Source: Hymenopus coronatus
Taxonomy: Eukaryota; Arthropoda; Insecta; Mantodea; Hymenopodidae
Direction: 5' to 3'
Assembly: GCA_030762935.1 (NCBI GenBank)
Contig: CM060898.1
Coordinates: 101,439,281-101,503,280, forward strand
Length of the DNA stretch: 64,000 bases
This document shows, piece after piece, positions 54,619 through 63,940 of the stretch (its first letter is position 1; each line of letters opens with the position of its first letter). The notes beneath the pieces are model-generated. The model saw only the letters and a list, made by a program, of their open reading frames with translations, ran no database searches and had not been told where the DNA came from. Position numbers and translations under genes: made by a program.

Positions 54619-55720
54619 CATCACGTATATGAAATGTACATAGTAGGAAAAGAAGATATTGTATTCCAACCAAATATTCGATACCAAGATTTCATAGGAA
54701 ATACAAGTTTGAGGACCCCTGAATCCAAAAAAAAAAAAAAAATTAGAAAAAGGTCAGTGTGTATATGCATGTGTGTGAACAGCATGATTCAAAAACGAAA
54801 ATATCAAACTTAGTATTTAAGTTGAGTATCTTCCAAGGATGGACATAAAGCTTTTCAGAAAAATCATCCCATCCCAAACTACCCACTACATGGAAGGTTT
54901 TTTGAAATTTCCGATTTTATCAAAAATTACTCTAACGATTTTGATTAAATTCCGTACGTTACAGACGTTTGTATGTTGTGAATTTTTTGGGAATAGCCTC
55001 TGAAGACCTCTGAAATTTTGCAAAACCGGCAAACACTCCAAAAATTTAGATCTTGTTAAAACACAGAATTTATTTCATATACTTTTTACTTTCTCCCACG
55101 TGCTATGTATATAGCAGGTAGAGAAGGTATCGTATACCACAAGTTATATCATGTTCAGTTTTAAGCTTCTTAAACTTTTCTCAAACGGGAGTTCTTCTTT
55201 CTGTAATGCAAAATGAATCAAATTTCAGTCGTTTCACATATCGACAGGCTTTTTATATTACCTTATTTCCTTCCTACTTAGAAGGAACCAATACAACCAT
55301 TTCTGCAAGCATTTATCTCGACTAGCACGATGTGGATAAAGGAACAATCCTTTGTAACAATTGTTTGTAGAAAATTATGTGAATGGAACTCGTTAGATTT
55401 TCTTTTGTACAGCTATTTCCGAGATATTCCTTATTAGTGGTTTAGTCTTAAAATATTTATAGTTTCATTAAATACGCTATTGTTATTCGTTTTTTTGCTC
55501 CTGGTCAAGCGAAAAGTAAACCCTACTACACAGCGCAAAGTTTTTAAAAGAATTGTGTATTGCTTTATCCTAGTGTATTCCCTAATTCCTTTGAATTTAC
55601 AGGAATGTGTAATTTAAAACATTTTTCCAAACGTTTATTCAGATTAATGCACTGGAACAGGAATAATTGTTGCAGAATAAGTAGACAAGACCATGTGAGT
55701 GTAGGGTATCGATTTTTTAA
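54619..55720 (+). mobile_element. F1 repeat copy 49, split by copy 50
   Basis: The left end is eroded (CACGTATATGAAATGTACAT). The body runs to ATTTATTTCATATACTTTT at 55087, is interrupted by copy 50, and resumes at 55406 (TTGTACAGCTATTTCCGAGA) to the right end near GTGTAGGGTATCGATTTTTT. The halves rejoin at the T-run of the consensus ATATATTTTTTCGTGGAG. Confidence 0.82.
55088..55402 (+). mobile_element. F1 repeat copy 50, deletion form nested in copy 49
   Basis: ACTTTCTCCCACGTGCTATG to GGTATCGTATACCAC is joined directly to TTATATCATGTTCAGTTTTA, with the right end GGAACTCGTTAGATTTT. Only about 315 bp. It keeps both termini and loses the middle, like copy 21. Confidence 0.82.
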
Positions 55721-55734
55721 GTTTGCTGATTTTT

Positions 55735-56558
55735 ACTTTCTCAACACGTACTATATACATAGCGTATAGAGAAAGTATTGCACTCCACCAAAAATTCGAT
55801 ACCGAGATTTCACCGGAAATATATATTTGAGGGTCCCCTGTATCCAATTAAAGCATTTTCAGAAAGAGGTGTATGTGTGTGTGTTCGTGTGTCTGAGAAC
55901 ACGATAACTCAAAAACAAAAAGTCGGTAAAATACCAAACTTCGTGTTTAAGTTTAGTATCTTCCACGGATGCAACACGAAAATTTTGAGAAAAATCCCCC
56001 TACCCTAAACTACCCTTTACATTGAACTTTTTTTCGAAAATTTTGATTTTCCCAAAAACGGGTCTAACGATTTTGATTAAAATATCGAATATTAAAGCTA
56101 TTTACCTGACAAATAAAATGTATATCTTGCATTTTTTGGGAATAACCTCTGAAGAGTACTTCATTCTGGACGAATTTTACGGAATTTTGAATAACTGCTA
56201 AGCCGTAAAAAATGGACAAAAACTTACTTGACAAACACTGTAGAGCACTTTAAAACACACAATTTATGCTACATACATTTTTTTCGTGCAGTTGATTGTT
56301 TTTGAGATATTCCTTGTTTTTGGTTTCAACTATAAAAAACACTTTTCTCATACAAGACTTTGTGAACTCCTGTCCATACAAACAAAGGAACTTCAGTCAC
56401 ATAGCAACCAGCTTTGGCCATCACTTTAACCTATTGTACTCCCTTATCTGCTAATTTTTTCTAGATTAGCAGGAAGTAAATAGAAGAATAAGCTTTTTAA
56501 CAATAATTTATTGCAGAGTTGTAGAGAAAGTCATGTGAATGGAACATATCAGATTTTT
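55735..56558 (+). mobile_element. F1 repeat copy 51 (full length)
   Basis: ACTTTCTCAACACGTACTAT with palindrome, GT tract at 55870-55886, all boxes, right end GGAACATATCAGATTTTTT. A 40-bp deletion near 56447 removes TTCGCTTCTACTTACAAGGA. A plus-strand frame at 55778-56008 reads from the ATTCGATACC box through the GT tract into the shared F1 frame. Confidence 0.91.
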
Positions 56559-57238
56559 TAATTCAGGGTGCTCATAATATGCATTTTCCGTTGCCTAGAG
56601 AGCGAAATTTTGAATGAAATGCATAACTTTCTCAAGAATCGCAATGAAATGATAATTAGTCAGAGAGAAAATCATATGGCTGTTACACAAAAAATGTTGT
56701 ATTAAGTTCTATATTTGAAATAACGTAAATCAATTTCTGGTCTCAGATACAATGATACTTTGTCAAGAATAAGCTGAGATCGAGCGTTTGTATACGACAG
56801 TGCTTTGTTTTCCGTTCTCTGCTAATCAGCGGGGCTATTAAACAACATACAGACGTGCTTTATGGCTATGATGTGATATTTATGTGCGATTTTGTACCCA
56901 ATAGACGTTCCAATTAACCTAACGCCGAAGGAGCAAGTTTTTCCTTCACCTTCTGTTGAGGAAGTATAACTCTTGCATGACACTTGCTTCATTTTAACCG
57001 CTCAGCAATTGCATTTTGTTTTTGCTCTTGATAACTTGCGGTTTCCATGTACGCTTTTTATAGATTTCGTTTAAAACAGAGCGTGCCAATGAAATACAAT
57101 CTCATTGTGTTGTTTTAGTATTGTAGAAATAGGAATCGAGTCTTTCTGACATTCTTCTCAGTGCCTTTTTACTTTTTGTATCAACTACCTATAATAGCTT
57201 GGAGTTATATATGTCTATCCTTAAAGATAGCTGTAAGA
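56559..57238. other. Unassigned spacer
   Basis: About 680 bp with no recognised repeat or coding signature and mixed composition. Something element-like is possible, but I cannot name it. Confidence 0.4.
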
Positions 57239-57354
57239 TCAAAGTGTTACATTGACATGAATTTCTCTACCTATTACACAACTATTCCTACAAAAGCTTA
57301 TTTTTCTATATATTTTACCTAACGAGACAAACATTTTTATGACAATCGTATTTG

Positions 57355-57356
<2 letters not shown>

Positions 57357-57412
<56 letters not shown>
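57357..57412 (+). repeat. (TA)n microsatellite inside F1 copy 52
   Basis: An uninterrupted TA run of about 28 units replacing F1 sequence between TTTGCTTA and CGCAGGAATACACTAGGC. Confidence 0.95.
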
Positions 57413-57413
<1 letters not shown>

Positions 57414-57656
57414 GCAGGAATACACTAGGCTAAAGCAGAAGTCCTCTCTTTTAAAAGCTGGCCGATGAGATGGTCTTGAAATTTCATTCCTTTTACATGA
57501 CCAGGAGAAAGAAAAACGAATATCAGCTTCCCATTTGAGAAATGTGTAAGTATATTTAAATTGAAAGCAAAACAGGGAATACCTAGGAAATTTTTACCGC
57601 TACAAAATACATACATATCTGATATTAATAGTGTACGTTAACGAGAACTATACATG

Positions 57657-57658
<2 letters not shown>

Positions 57659-57701
<43 letters not shown>
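57659..57701 (+). repeat. (TC)n microsatellite
   Basis: An uninterrupted TC run of about 20 units, at the left edge of SINE-D, where it may derive from the SINE insertion site. A shorter TCTCTCTC run occurs on the right side (58008-58017), so TC runs bracket the SINE. Confidence 0.93.
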
Positions 57702-57702
<1 letters not shown>

Positions 57703-57706
57703 GCGG

Positions 57707-57995
57707 GTCGCCCTCCGTGGTGTAATGGTTACCATGCTGATTTCATATACCCAAGGTCGCGGGTTCAAACCCGGCGGAGGACGATGGCTTTTTTCGGGTG
57801 TAAAAATCCTTAGCATGGCTTCCTTCGGAAGGAAAGTACAGCCGTTGGTCCCGTGTCGTAGATTTACGCACGTAAAAGAACCTCAAGTCTGATAGAGAGA
57901 CCTCTGAGCAAAATTAAGCGATTTTTCACGCCCAATTTAGAATGGGACGCTGAGAACCACAGCAGTTAAAGAGCGTCCATAAATAACACGCCATT
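57707..57995 (+). mobile_element. SINE-D (full length) with well-preserved tRNA-like head
   Basis: The head CCCTCCGTGGTGTAATGGTT, with B box GTCGCGGGTTCAAACCCGG and closing GGAGGAC, gives a six-pair acceptor stem (CCTCCG/CGGAGG) and a clear T arm. The body reads ATGGCTTCCTTCGGAAGG, GGTCCCGTGTCGTAGATTTA, CGCACGTAAAAGAACCTC and the tail GGGACGCTGAGAACCACAGC. Fragments at 17685 and 31165 belong to it. The attached body makes a functional tRNA gene unlikely. Confidence 0.85.
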
Positions 57996-58200
57996 TACAT
58001 TTTTTTCTCTCTCTCAGGGTTTGGCTGTTCTACACGTTTATACATTTCATTTAGCATTAAAATATCTTAAACATACGATATTTTAATTATAATCATTAGT
58101 CATATTTTGTGAGAAATCAATATTTTTGAAAAATGTCCTTGTAGTTTGAGATGTGGGGTTTCTTAAAAATCACAAAGACACACGGAACTTTTTAGAAAAA

Positions 58201-58997
58201 TCTGATGCGTTTCATTCACATTACTTTCTCTACCTAATGTGTAACAAAATATTCACTCTAAAGCCTATTCTTCTATCTACTTCATGTTAATCCAAATAAA
58301 CATGAGCAGAAATGTTATTACTAAGTTCCTTAGAAGGGAAATAAGAGAATTCACTAGGCTAAAGCGATAGTCTAATTTTAAAAGCGACAGTAATTAAAAT
58401 AAAACGTCGATTCTTTCCATGATCAGGAGTAGAACAAAAGATATGAATTTCCTGTGTGAGAAAAGTATTAGTATTTTAAAACTGAAACAAATATAAGGAA
58501 TATCTCGGCAACGTTTACTCTACAGAAAATGTATATGCCATACATTGTGTGTTTTAACGAGTTTTTATCTATCACTGTGGTTTACCAGCTATGCACAAAA
58601 GTCATTCAGAAGAAGAGGGTTCCAGAGGCTATACCCAATAAATTAAGATATACATTTTATTTATGATGTAAAAATCTTTCATATACAATATTTTAATCAA
58701 CATCTTAAGAGTCACTTCTCAGAAAATTCAAACTGTAAAACATTTTCCGTGTAAAGGGTCATTTGGATCTCGCACTTTGGAAGATTCTGAATTTATATAT
58801 CAAGTTTGGTACTTAACCGACTTTTCGTTTTTGAGTTATCGTGTTTACAGACACACGTCATATTTATAAAAATGCCCTTTTAGGACTCGGGTACCTCAAA
58901 CATATATTTCTTATGAAACCTCGACTTTGAATTTTTTAGTGGAATGCAATAACTTCTCTACCTACTGTATACGTACATATTACTTGGTAGCGAGAGT
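58201..58997 (-). mobile_element. F1 repeat copy 53 (full length)
   Basis: Inverted, TCTGATGCGTTTCATTCACA to GGTAGCGAGAGT, with an eroded palindrome (CTACTGTATACGTACATATT). Several small deletions; GT tract nearly lost. It starts in the A-run after copy 52. Confidence 0.87.
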
Positions 58998-59049
58998 AAA
59001 ATCATGCTCTCGTAATCATTTATGCAGGAATAAAGTTTTGAAGAATAAA

Positions 59050-59168
59050 ACATTGTGTTCAAGTGGTTAGCGAGCTGAGTTCTCATTCGGAGGCCATATG
59101 TTCGATTCCCGGCTGGGACGGGGCATTTTTTTTAACTTACTTGGAAGTATGAATGTCTGAGTGAATGC

Positions 59169-59200
<32 letters not shown>

Positions 59201-59312
59201 TAATGATATAAACTTATTAAGCTAATGCCAATAACCTACAGTTAATATAAAGTCGTTTTGCCACCGATATGATCATAGTAGTTAAAGGAGTCTATACAAG
59301 TGAAAAACAAAA
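59050..59312 (+). mobile_element. SINE-A (full length)
   Basis: AAGTGGTTAGCGAGCTGAGT, B box TGTTCGATTCCCGGCTGGG, ACGGGGCATTTTTTTTAACT, a GT/GC tract (59167-59200), and the tail CCGATATGATCATAGTAGTT, AAAGGAGTCTATACAAGTGA, ending A-rich. It lacks the ATTATTCCCxATCC segment seen in the other two copies. Confidence 0.8.
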
Positions 59313-59347
59313 TTAAAACACACATTCGCTCTCATATTCATATCTCC

Positions 59348-59558
59348 CCCCGGCCGGTTAATGCGGTTCTCGTGACCTGGAGCCGCTACTTCTCCATCAA
59401 GTAGCTCCTCAATTGGCCCCCCCCCCCAGGGACCTTACGAGGCTGAGTGCACCCCGGGCCAGGTCTCCCAGCGGGGGAAAAATCCCCACGGCGGTACTGG
59501 GGATCAAACCCAGGTCTCCCGCTTGGTAAGCAGCTGCGCTACCACCGCGCTAAGGAGA

Positions 59559-59560
<2 letters not shown>
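59348..59560 (-). mobile_element. SINE-H
   Basis: Minus strand: TCCTTAGCGCGGTGGTAGCG, then CAGCTGCTTACCAAGCGGGA and B box CTGGGTTTGATCCCCAGTAC form a convincing tRNA-like head. A GC-rich body follows (GGGATTTTTCCCCCGCTGGG, CCCGGGGTGCACTCAGCCTC, a C9-10 run). The only copy in the window, and the most GC-rich stretch of it. Confidence 0.72.

Positions 59561-59624
<64 letters not shown>
59561..59624 (+). repeat. (AT)n microsatellite between SINE-H and a mariner end
   Basis: About 32 uninterrupted AT units. The mariner-type terminus starts right after it, which fits the TA target preference of that superfamily. Confidence 0.95.
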
Positions 59625-59627
<3 letters not shown>

Positions 59628-59745
59628 GGCCGTTATTTTTTGAACCTCCGATAGACTATAATAAAAGACAAGTTCATAGAAAACAATTATTTTATTACTA
59701 AAAGTTTTGTACACTTATGGTTACTTTTCAACATAATCAAGAAAT
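59625..59745 (-). pseudogene. Mariner-type element 3' end, truncated by F1 copy 54
   Basis: Minus strand reads GATTATGTTGAAAAGTAA (DYVEK-stop, stop at 59721-59723), the common C-terminal ending of mariner transposases (GDYxEK). About 95 bp of UTR follow and lead into GGAGGTTCAAAAAATAACGG and CCCTC at the (AT)n boundary, the presumed terminal repeat. F1 copy 54 has removed everything upstream. Confidence 0.6.
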
Positions 59746-60852
59746 ACTACAAATGTAGAGTATTGCATTACCTAAGAATTTGTTACCAAAATTTAACCAT
59801 AAATACACGTTTTTGGTTCCATGGTTAAGAAATGCATGTCTGGAAAGTCGCTGAACAGCATAACTAAAAAACGAAATGTCTTTTAAATACCAAACTTGAT
59901 ATTTATATTCTATATGTTTTAAATTTGCGACACGACCCCCCACCTCTAACTAGCTAACCTAAAAATGGAAGACTTTGAAACAATCCATATTTTCTCAAAA
60001 ATGGATCTAAGCATTTTGATTGCAATACCATGTGTGTAAAATATTTTCACGATAAATAAAATGTAAATCTTGAATTTTGTGGAAAGAGCATCTGTAGCTC
60101 TTTCATTCTGAACGACTTTTGCAAAACTGTTAAACCATAAGATTTTATTACACATAAAACATTGACCTCGTTTAAACGTATAGTTTAATGTCGCAAACAT
60201 TTTTTTTGTGGTTTTTCTGAACCTTGCTTGGAAAAAATCATTAAACGAGAGTAACGAGTCCCCCAGTAGAGGAAACCTTACCCTATAAGGGATATTATGG
60301 CTAAAAGCATCGTTCACATTTTTTTTATGGAGGTCCTCATTTCCTAGATATTTCTTGCCTCTCGGTTTGTATGGGTATGTATTTATTCTCTGCATTTTAG
60401 TACTGCTCGGTGACAGAGTTAAATGTACAAATTCACTTACAATAATAATGTTATGATTAATAATAGTAATACAACTAACATACTATATTTACATGGTTTT
60501 TGAAATACATAGCTACTTATTATTCAGTATAGCAATACTTACAGCAATTACCAGCATGTCTATAGACAGTTACTCTGAAGCGTCAGCATTAATAGCTGAA
60601 GAACAGTTTTTGAGATCCTTAATAACTTCACAATATTTACTTTAATTAATTAACTTGCATTTATTCTCTTTAAATTATCCCTAAACTTCTTTAAAATACC
60701 CAATACTTATACTTTCCTCAAAATGAGAAGTCCTTCCTTTTTTCTTCTTTTTTTTTCTTTCTTTCTCTATCCCGATCATGCAAGGAGAACGGAATTTCAA
60801 AGCCATGATATAGAGACGATCAGCTCTTAAGAGTCTTGAATGTTGCTATCTT
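59746..60852 (+). mobile_element. F1 repeat copy 54, with internal insertions
   Basis: The left palindrome is missing; it starts TAGAGTATTGCATTACCTAA. Boxes run to GTCGCAAACATTTTTTTTG. A ~108-bp insert (60208-60315) follows, then CATTTTTTTTATGGAGGTCC to TTGCCTCTCGGTTT, then about 300 bp of unknown AT-rich sequence (60386-60687). The right part resumes (AAAATACCCAATACTTATAC to TTGAATGTTGCTATCTTA), ending at SINE-G. Confidence 0.72.
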
Positions 60853-61290
60853 ATTCTACTGAGCCAGGTGGCTTAGGCGTTTCGTCTCTGAGACTGACGT
60901 TCGGGAGGTCGTCTGATCGATTCCCACACTGGGGTCTCTCTGACCCATGATTTTTCGAGGGTTTTCCACCTATGGTCACTATGCAAATGCTGGGGAGGTT
61001 TCTTCATTCCCACGAACTTCCTGTGCCTTAATTTTATCTGTATTTCATCCAAAATGTCTTTTGGCAAAGACACTAACTGCCACCCTTCCGTGGTGGAGAC
61101 TGTGCCCTGGAACTACAGCTCTACGCGGCGGGATGCCTTTGGAAGTCGTCTGTAGAACCAGGGAGTTCGTTCAAACCTAGGGCGCGAGCGCCTAGAGAAT
61201 TGCTTACAAAACTTTAGGGACCCTCTACGATGGCTCTTCACCCACCGTTCAGTTTCGGCCACCCGTTTATATTCATTTCATTTCAACGCA
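60853..61290 (+). mobile_element. SINE-G (long form)
   Basis: Head AGCCAGGTGGCTTAGGCGTT, B-box-like CTGATCGATTCCCACACTGG, then TCTCTGACCCATGATTTTTC, GAGGGTTTTCCACCTATGG and TGGGGAGGTTTCTTCATTCC. It is about 430 bp if the following GC-richer part (ACTGTGCCCTGGAACTACAG; GGGCGCGAGCGCCTAGAGAA) belongs to it. Related to the minus-strand copy at 33691. Confidence 0.65.
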
Positions 61291-61428
61291 TCCTCCTGGG
61301 GTCTGACGCACAATAAACCAGTGACTACAGTGTAGAATATCCCACCGTAACGTATCATACACACACCTACACACATATATTTTAACAAGGTTTTATAATA
61401 TCAAGAAAGCCAGCATCAAACTGAAAAA

Positions 61429-62267
61429 TCTGATGTGTTCCATTCACATAACTTTCTCTACACCTCTGCAACAAATTATTGTTAAGCTTCTATTTATTTC
61501 ATGCAAATAGAGAAAAAATTAGCAGAAGCAGTCTTATTACTTGCTTCCTTGTAAGTAGAAGCGAAGTAAACAAATACCATAGGTTAAAGTGATAGACAAA
61601 AGCTGGTTTCTATGTGAATGAATTTCCTTTGTTTGTAGAACAGGAGTTGACAAATTCCTATATTAGAAAAGTAAGTTTTTTATAGTTGAAACCAAAAAAA
61701 AAAAAAAAAAATGAATATCTCAAAAACGATCAACTCCACGAAAAAAATTTATATAACATAAATTGTGTGTTTTAAGGTGCTCTACATTTGTTGTGTGGTA
61801 AGTTTTTGTTCATCCCTTACGGTTTAGCAGTTTTGCAAAATTCCGTAAAATTTGTCCAGAATAAAGTAAACTTCAGAGGCTATTCCCAGACAATTCAAGA
61901 TATACATTATGTTTGTCAGGTAAATGTATTTAATGTATGATATTGTAATCAAAATCGTTAGCGAAAATCAAAATTTTCGAAAAATGTTCCATATAAAGGG
62001 TAGTTTGGGGTGGGGGGATTTTTCTCAAAATCTTCGTGTCGCATCCCTGGAAGAAACTAAACTTAAATACCAATTTTGGTATTTTACCGACTTTTCGTTT
62101 TTGAGTTATCGTGTTCACAAACACACGGACACACACACACACACGGACCTTTTTATGAAAATGCCTTTTTTGGATATAAGGGACCCTAAAACATATATTT
62201 CCGTTGAAATCTCGTAATCGAGTTTTTGGTCTCTATACACTATGCACATAGTGTGTGTAGAGAAAGT
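61429..62267 (-). mobile_element. F1 repeat copy 55 (full length)
   Basis: Inverted, TCTGATGTGTTCCATTCACA to GTGTGTGTAGAGAAAGT, about 840 bp, palindrome CTATACACTATGCACATAGT. It has an A-run expansion (61694-61710) and a CA tract (62122-62143). One of the least diverged copies. Confidence 0.93.
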
Positions 62268-62412
62268 AAAAATGCAATGGCATTTAAAGCAAGGAACTTC
62301 TGGTCCCCGTCCAGAAGTATTTTGTGATGACAGACACAATGGCGATTCACAATGATTGATCCAAAAGTTGGCTAAAGTATGAAGCCCGGAACTTAAAGTA
62401 CATTGTAAGTTG

Positions 62413-62640
62413 CCATCAGGGTATGTCATCTCAAAATAATCTGAGACATCCTTGTGGTTTTAGGAGAAAATGCGGGTCAGCTAAGGACATTTAATGCCAT
62501 GTCGCCATGTTGGCATAGTAGCCTAGCGTTAGAGCTGAAAGTAGACCGTGGTTCGAATCCCGACTATGCCATCGAATTTTTCAGTCTAACTGCCGTTTCA
62601 TCTTCACTTACGTGGGAGAAAAAACTAATTCACATTTTGT
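62413..62640 (+). mobile_element. SINE-C (long form)
   Basis: Starts with the block ATGTCATCTCAAAATAATCT also present at 14350, then TTTAATGCCATGTCGCCATG. The tRNA-like head has A box CATAGTAGCCTAGCGTTAGA and B box GTGGTTCGAATCCCGACTAT. The tail is CATCGAATTTTTCAGTCTAA. The promoter boxes therefore lie in the middle of the repeat. Confidence 0.75.
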
Positions 62641-62672
62641 GAGAATATCTTGTTTCAGAATAGGTAGAAAAA

Positions 62673-63487
62673 TCTTATGTGTTACACTCACATGACTTTC
62701 TCTAGCTGTTCTACAAACGTCATACATAAGAATCTTCTTCTTTCTGCACCTTGCTAATCGAGGTACTCATTAGCACAATGTTCTTATTATTTAGTTCCGT
62801 ATAAGTAGGAAGAAAATAAGGGAATACACTATGCTAAACCAATAGTCAAATGTTTTAAAAGCTGTTTTAAATGCTTCTTTTCTTGGCCAGGAGTAGAACA
62901 AAAGAAAAACAGACACTCCCGTCTGAGAAAAGTATAAGTACTTCACAACTGAAACTTATAACAATGAATACCTCGAAAACGGTAAGCTGAACGAGAAAAA
63001 TGTATAAGACATAACTTGTTTATTTTAACAAGACCTAATTTTTTTGTATGGTAAGTTTTTGTCTATCTCTTACGGTTTACCAGTTATGCCAAATTAAGCA
63101 AAATTCATTCAGAATAAACAGCTCTTCAGAAGCTATTCCCAGAAAATTCAAGATATACATTTTATATACTAGGTAAATATCTTTAATATATGATATTTTA
63201 ATCAAAATTATTAGGGCCATTTTTAAGAAAATCAAAATTTTCGAAAAAAGTTCCATGTGAAGGGTAGATACAAAGATACAAAACTTAAATACTAAGCTTG
63301 GTATTTTAACTTCTTTTCGTTTTTGAGTTATCGTGTTCACAGACACATGGACACACACAGACCTTTTTCTGAAAATGCTTTTTTTGGATACAGGGGGTCC
63401 TAAAACATGTATTTCCAGTGAAATCTCGGTATCAATACAATACTTCTCTATCCCTATGTACATTGTATATTTGGGGCTAGAGAAAGT
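62673..63487 (-). mobile_element. F1 repeat copy 56 (full length)
   Basis: Inverted, TCTTATGTGTTACACTCACA to TTGGGGCTAGAGAAAGT, divergent subtype on the right side (CTTGGCCAGGAGTAGAACAA) but close to the younger subtype on the left. The minus-strand 128-codon frame (63077-63463) is a version of the shared F1 frame. Confidence 0.9.
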
Positions 63488-63611
63488 AAAAGTAGATAAT
63501 TATTTTATAAAATAGATTATCAGTTTGATATTTAATGTATTATGTGGCTTTATGCTATAACCATCTATGAAGGAACACATACTTCTTTAGTTTCCAACTA
63601 CTATATATAAC

Positions 63612-63719
63612 ATTATTTATCTTGATTAGCATAAAGTAGATAGAGGATATAGCTTGTGAAACAACAACTTTTGTTGAAGGGTAGAGAAAGTCACGTGAAT
63701 AGAACACATTTGATTTTTT
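63612..63719 (+). mobile_element. F1 repeat copy 57 (right end)
   Basis: TTTATCTTGATTAGCATAAA to AGAACACATTTGATTTTTT. Only the last ~110 bp; preceded by about 120 bp of unassigned AT-rich sequence. Confidence 0.75.
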
Positions 63720-63721
63720 GT

Positions 63722-63935
63722 ATCCTTGTGATTCAAGGAGAACGGAATGTGAACGAAATTGCATCTTTAAAACATTTGACTATTGCCATCATAATCCCAT
63801 ATTTCCTTAGTATATACAGAACATATGCTAAAGCTATATCTGTTCATTTTTATCTTGGTCAACATGTAGTACATAATTTTCAAGGCTTTGCCTTTTTTCA
63901 GAGTAGATATAGTCATGTGAAAGTAACAGACACCA
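63722..63935 (+). mobile_element. F1 repeat copy 58 (right end)
   Basis: CCTTGTGATTCAAGGAGAAC to AGTAACAGACACCATTTTT, a diverged right quarter of F1, directly after copy 57. Copy 59 begins in its T-run. Confidence 0.7.
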
Positions 63936-63940
63936 TTTTT

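Larger units (their letters stand above)
57239..58192 (-). mobile_element. F1 repeat copy 52, broken by microsatellites and SINE-D
   Basis: Inverted right half 57239-57656 (TCAAAGTGTTACATTGACAT to ACGTTAACGAGAACTATACA) with a (TA)n tract where TTACTTGCTTCCTTGTAAGT is normal. After (TC)n and SINE-D, the middle boxes resume at 58021-58192 (TTATACATTTCATTTAGCAT to CACAAAGACACACGGAAC). The palindrome end is missing; copy 53 follows. Confidence 0.78.

Noticed and set aside
57707..57782. A functional tRNA gene
   Set aside because: The fold is good, but a SINE body follows directly and truncated copies of that body occur at 17685 and 31165, so this is a SINE head.
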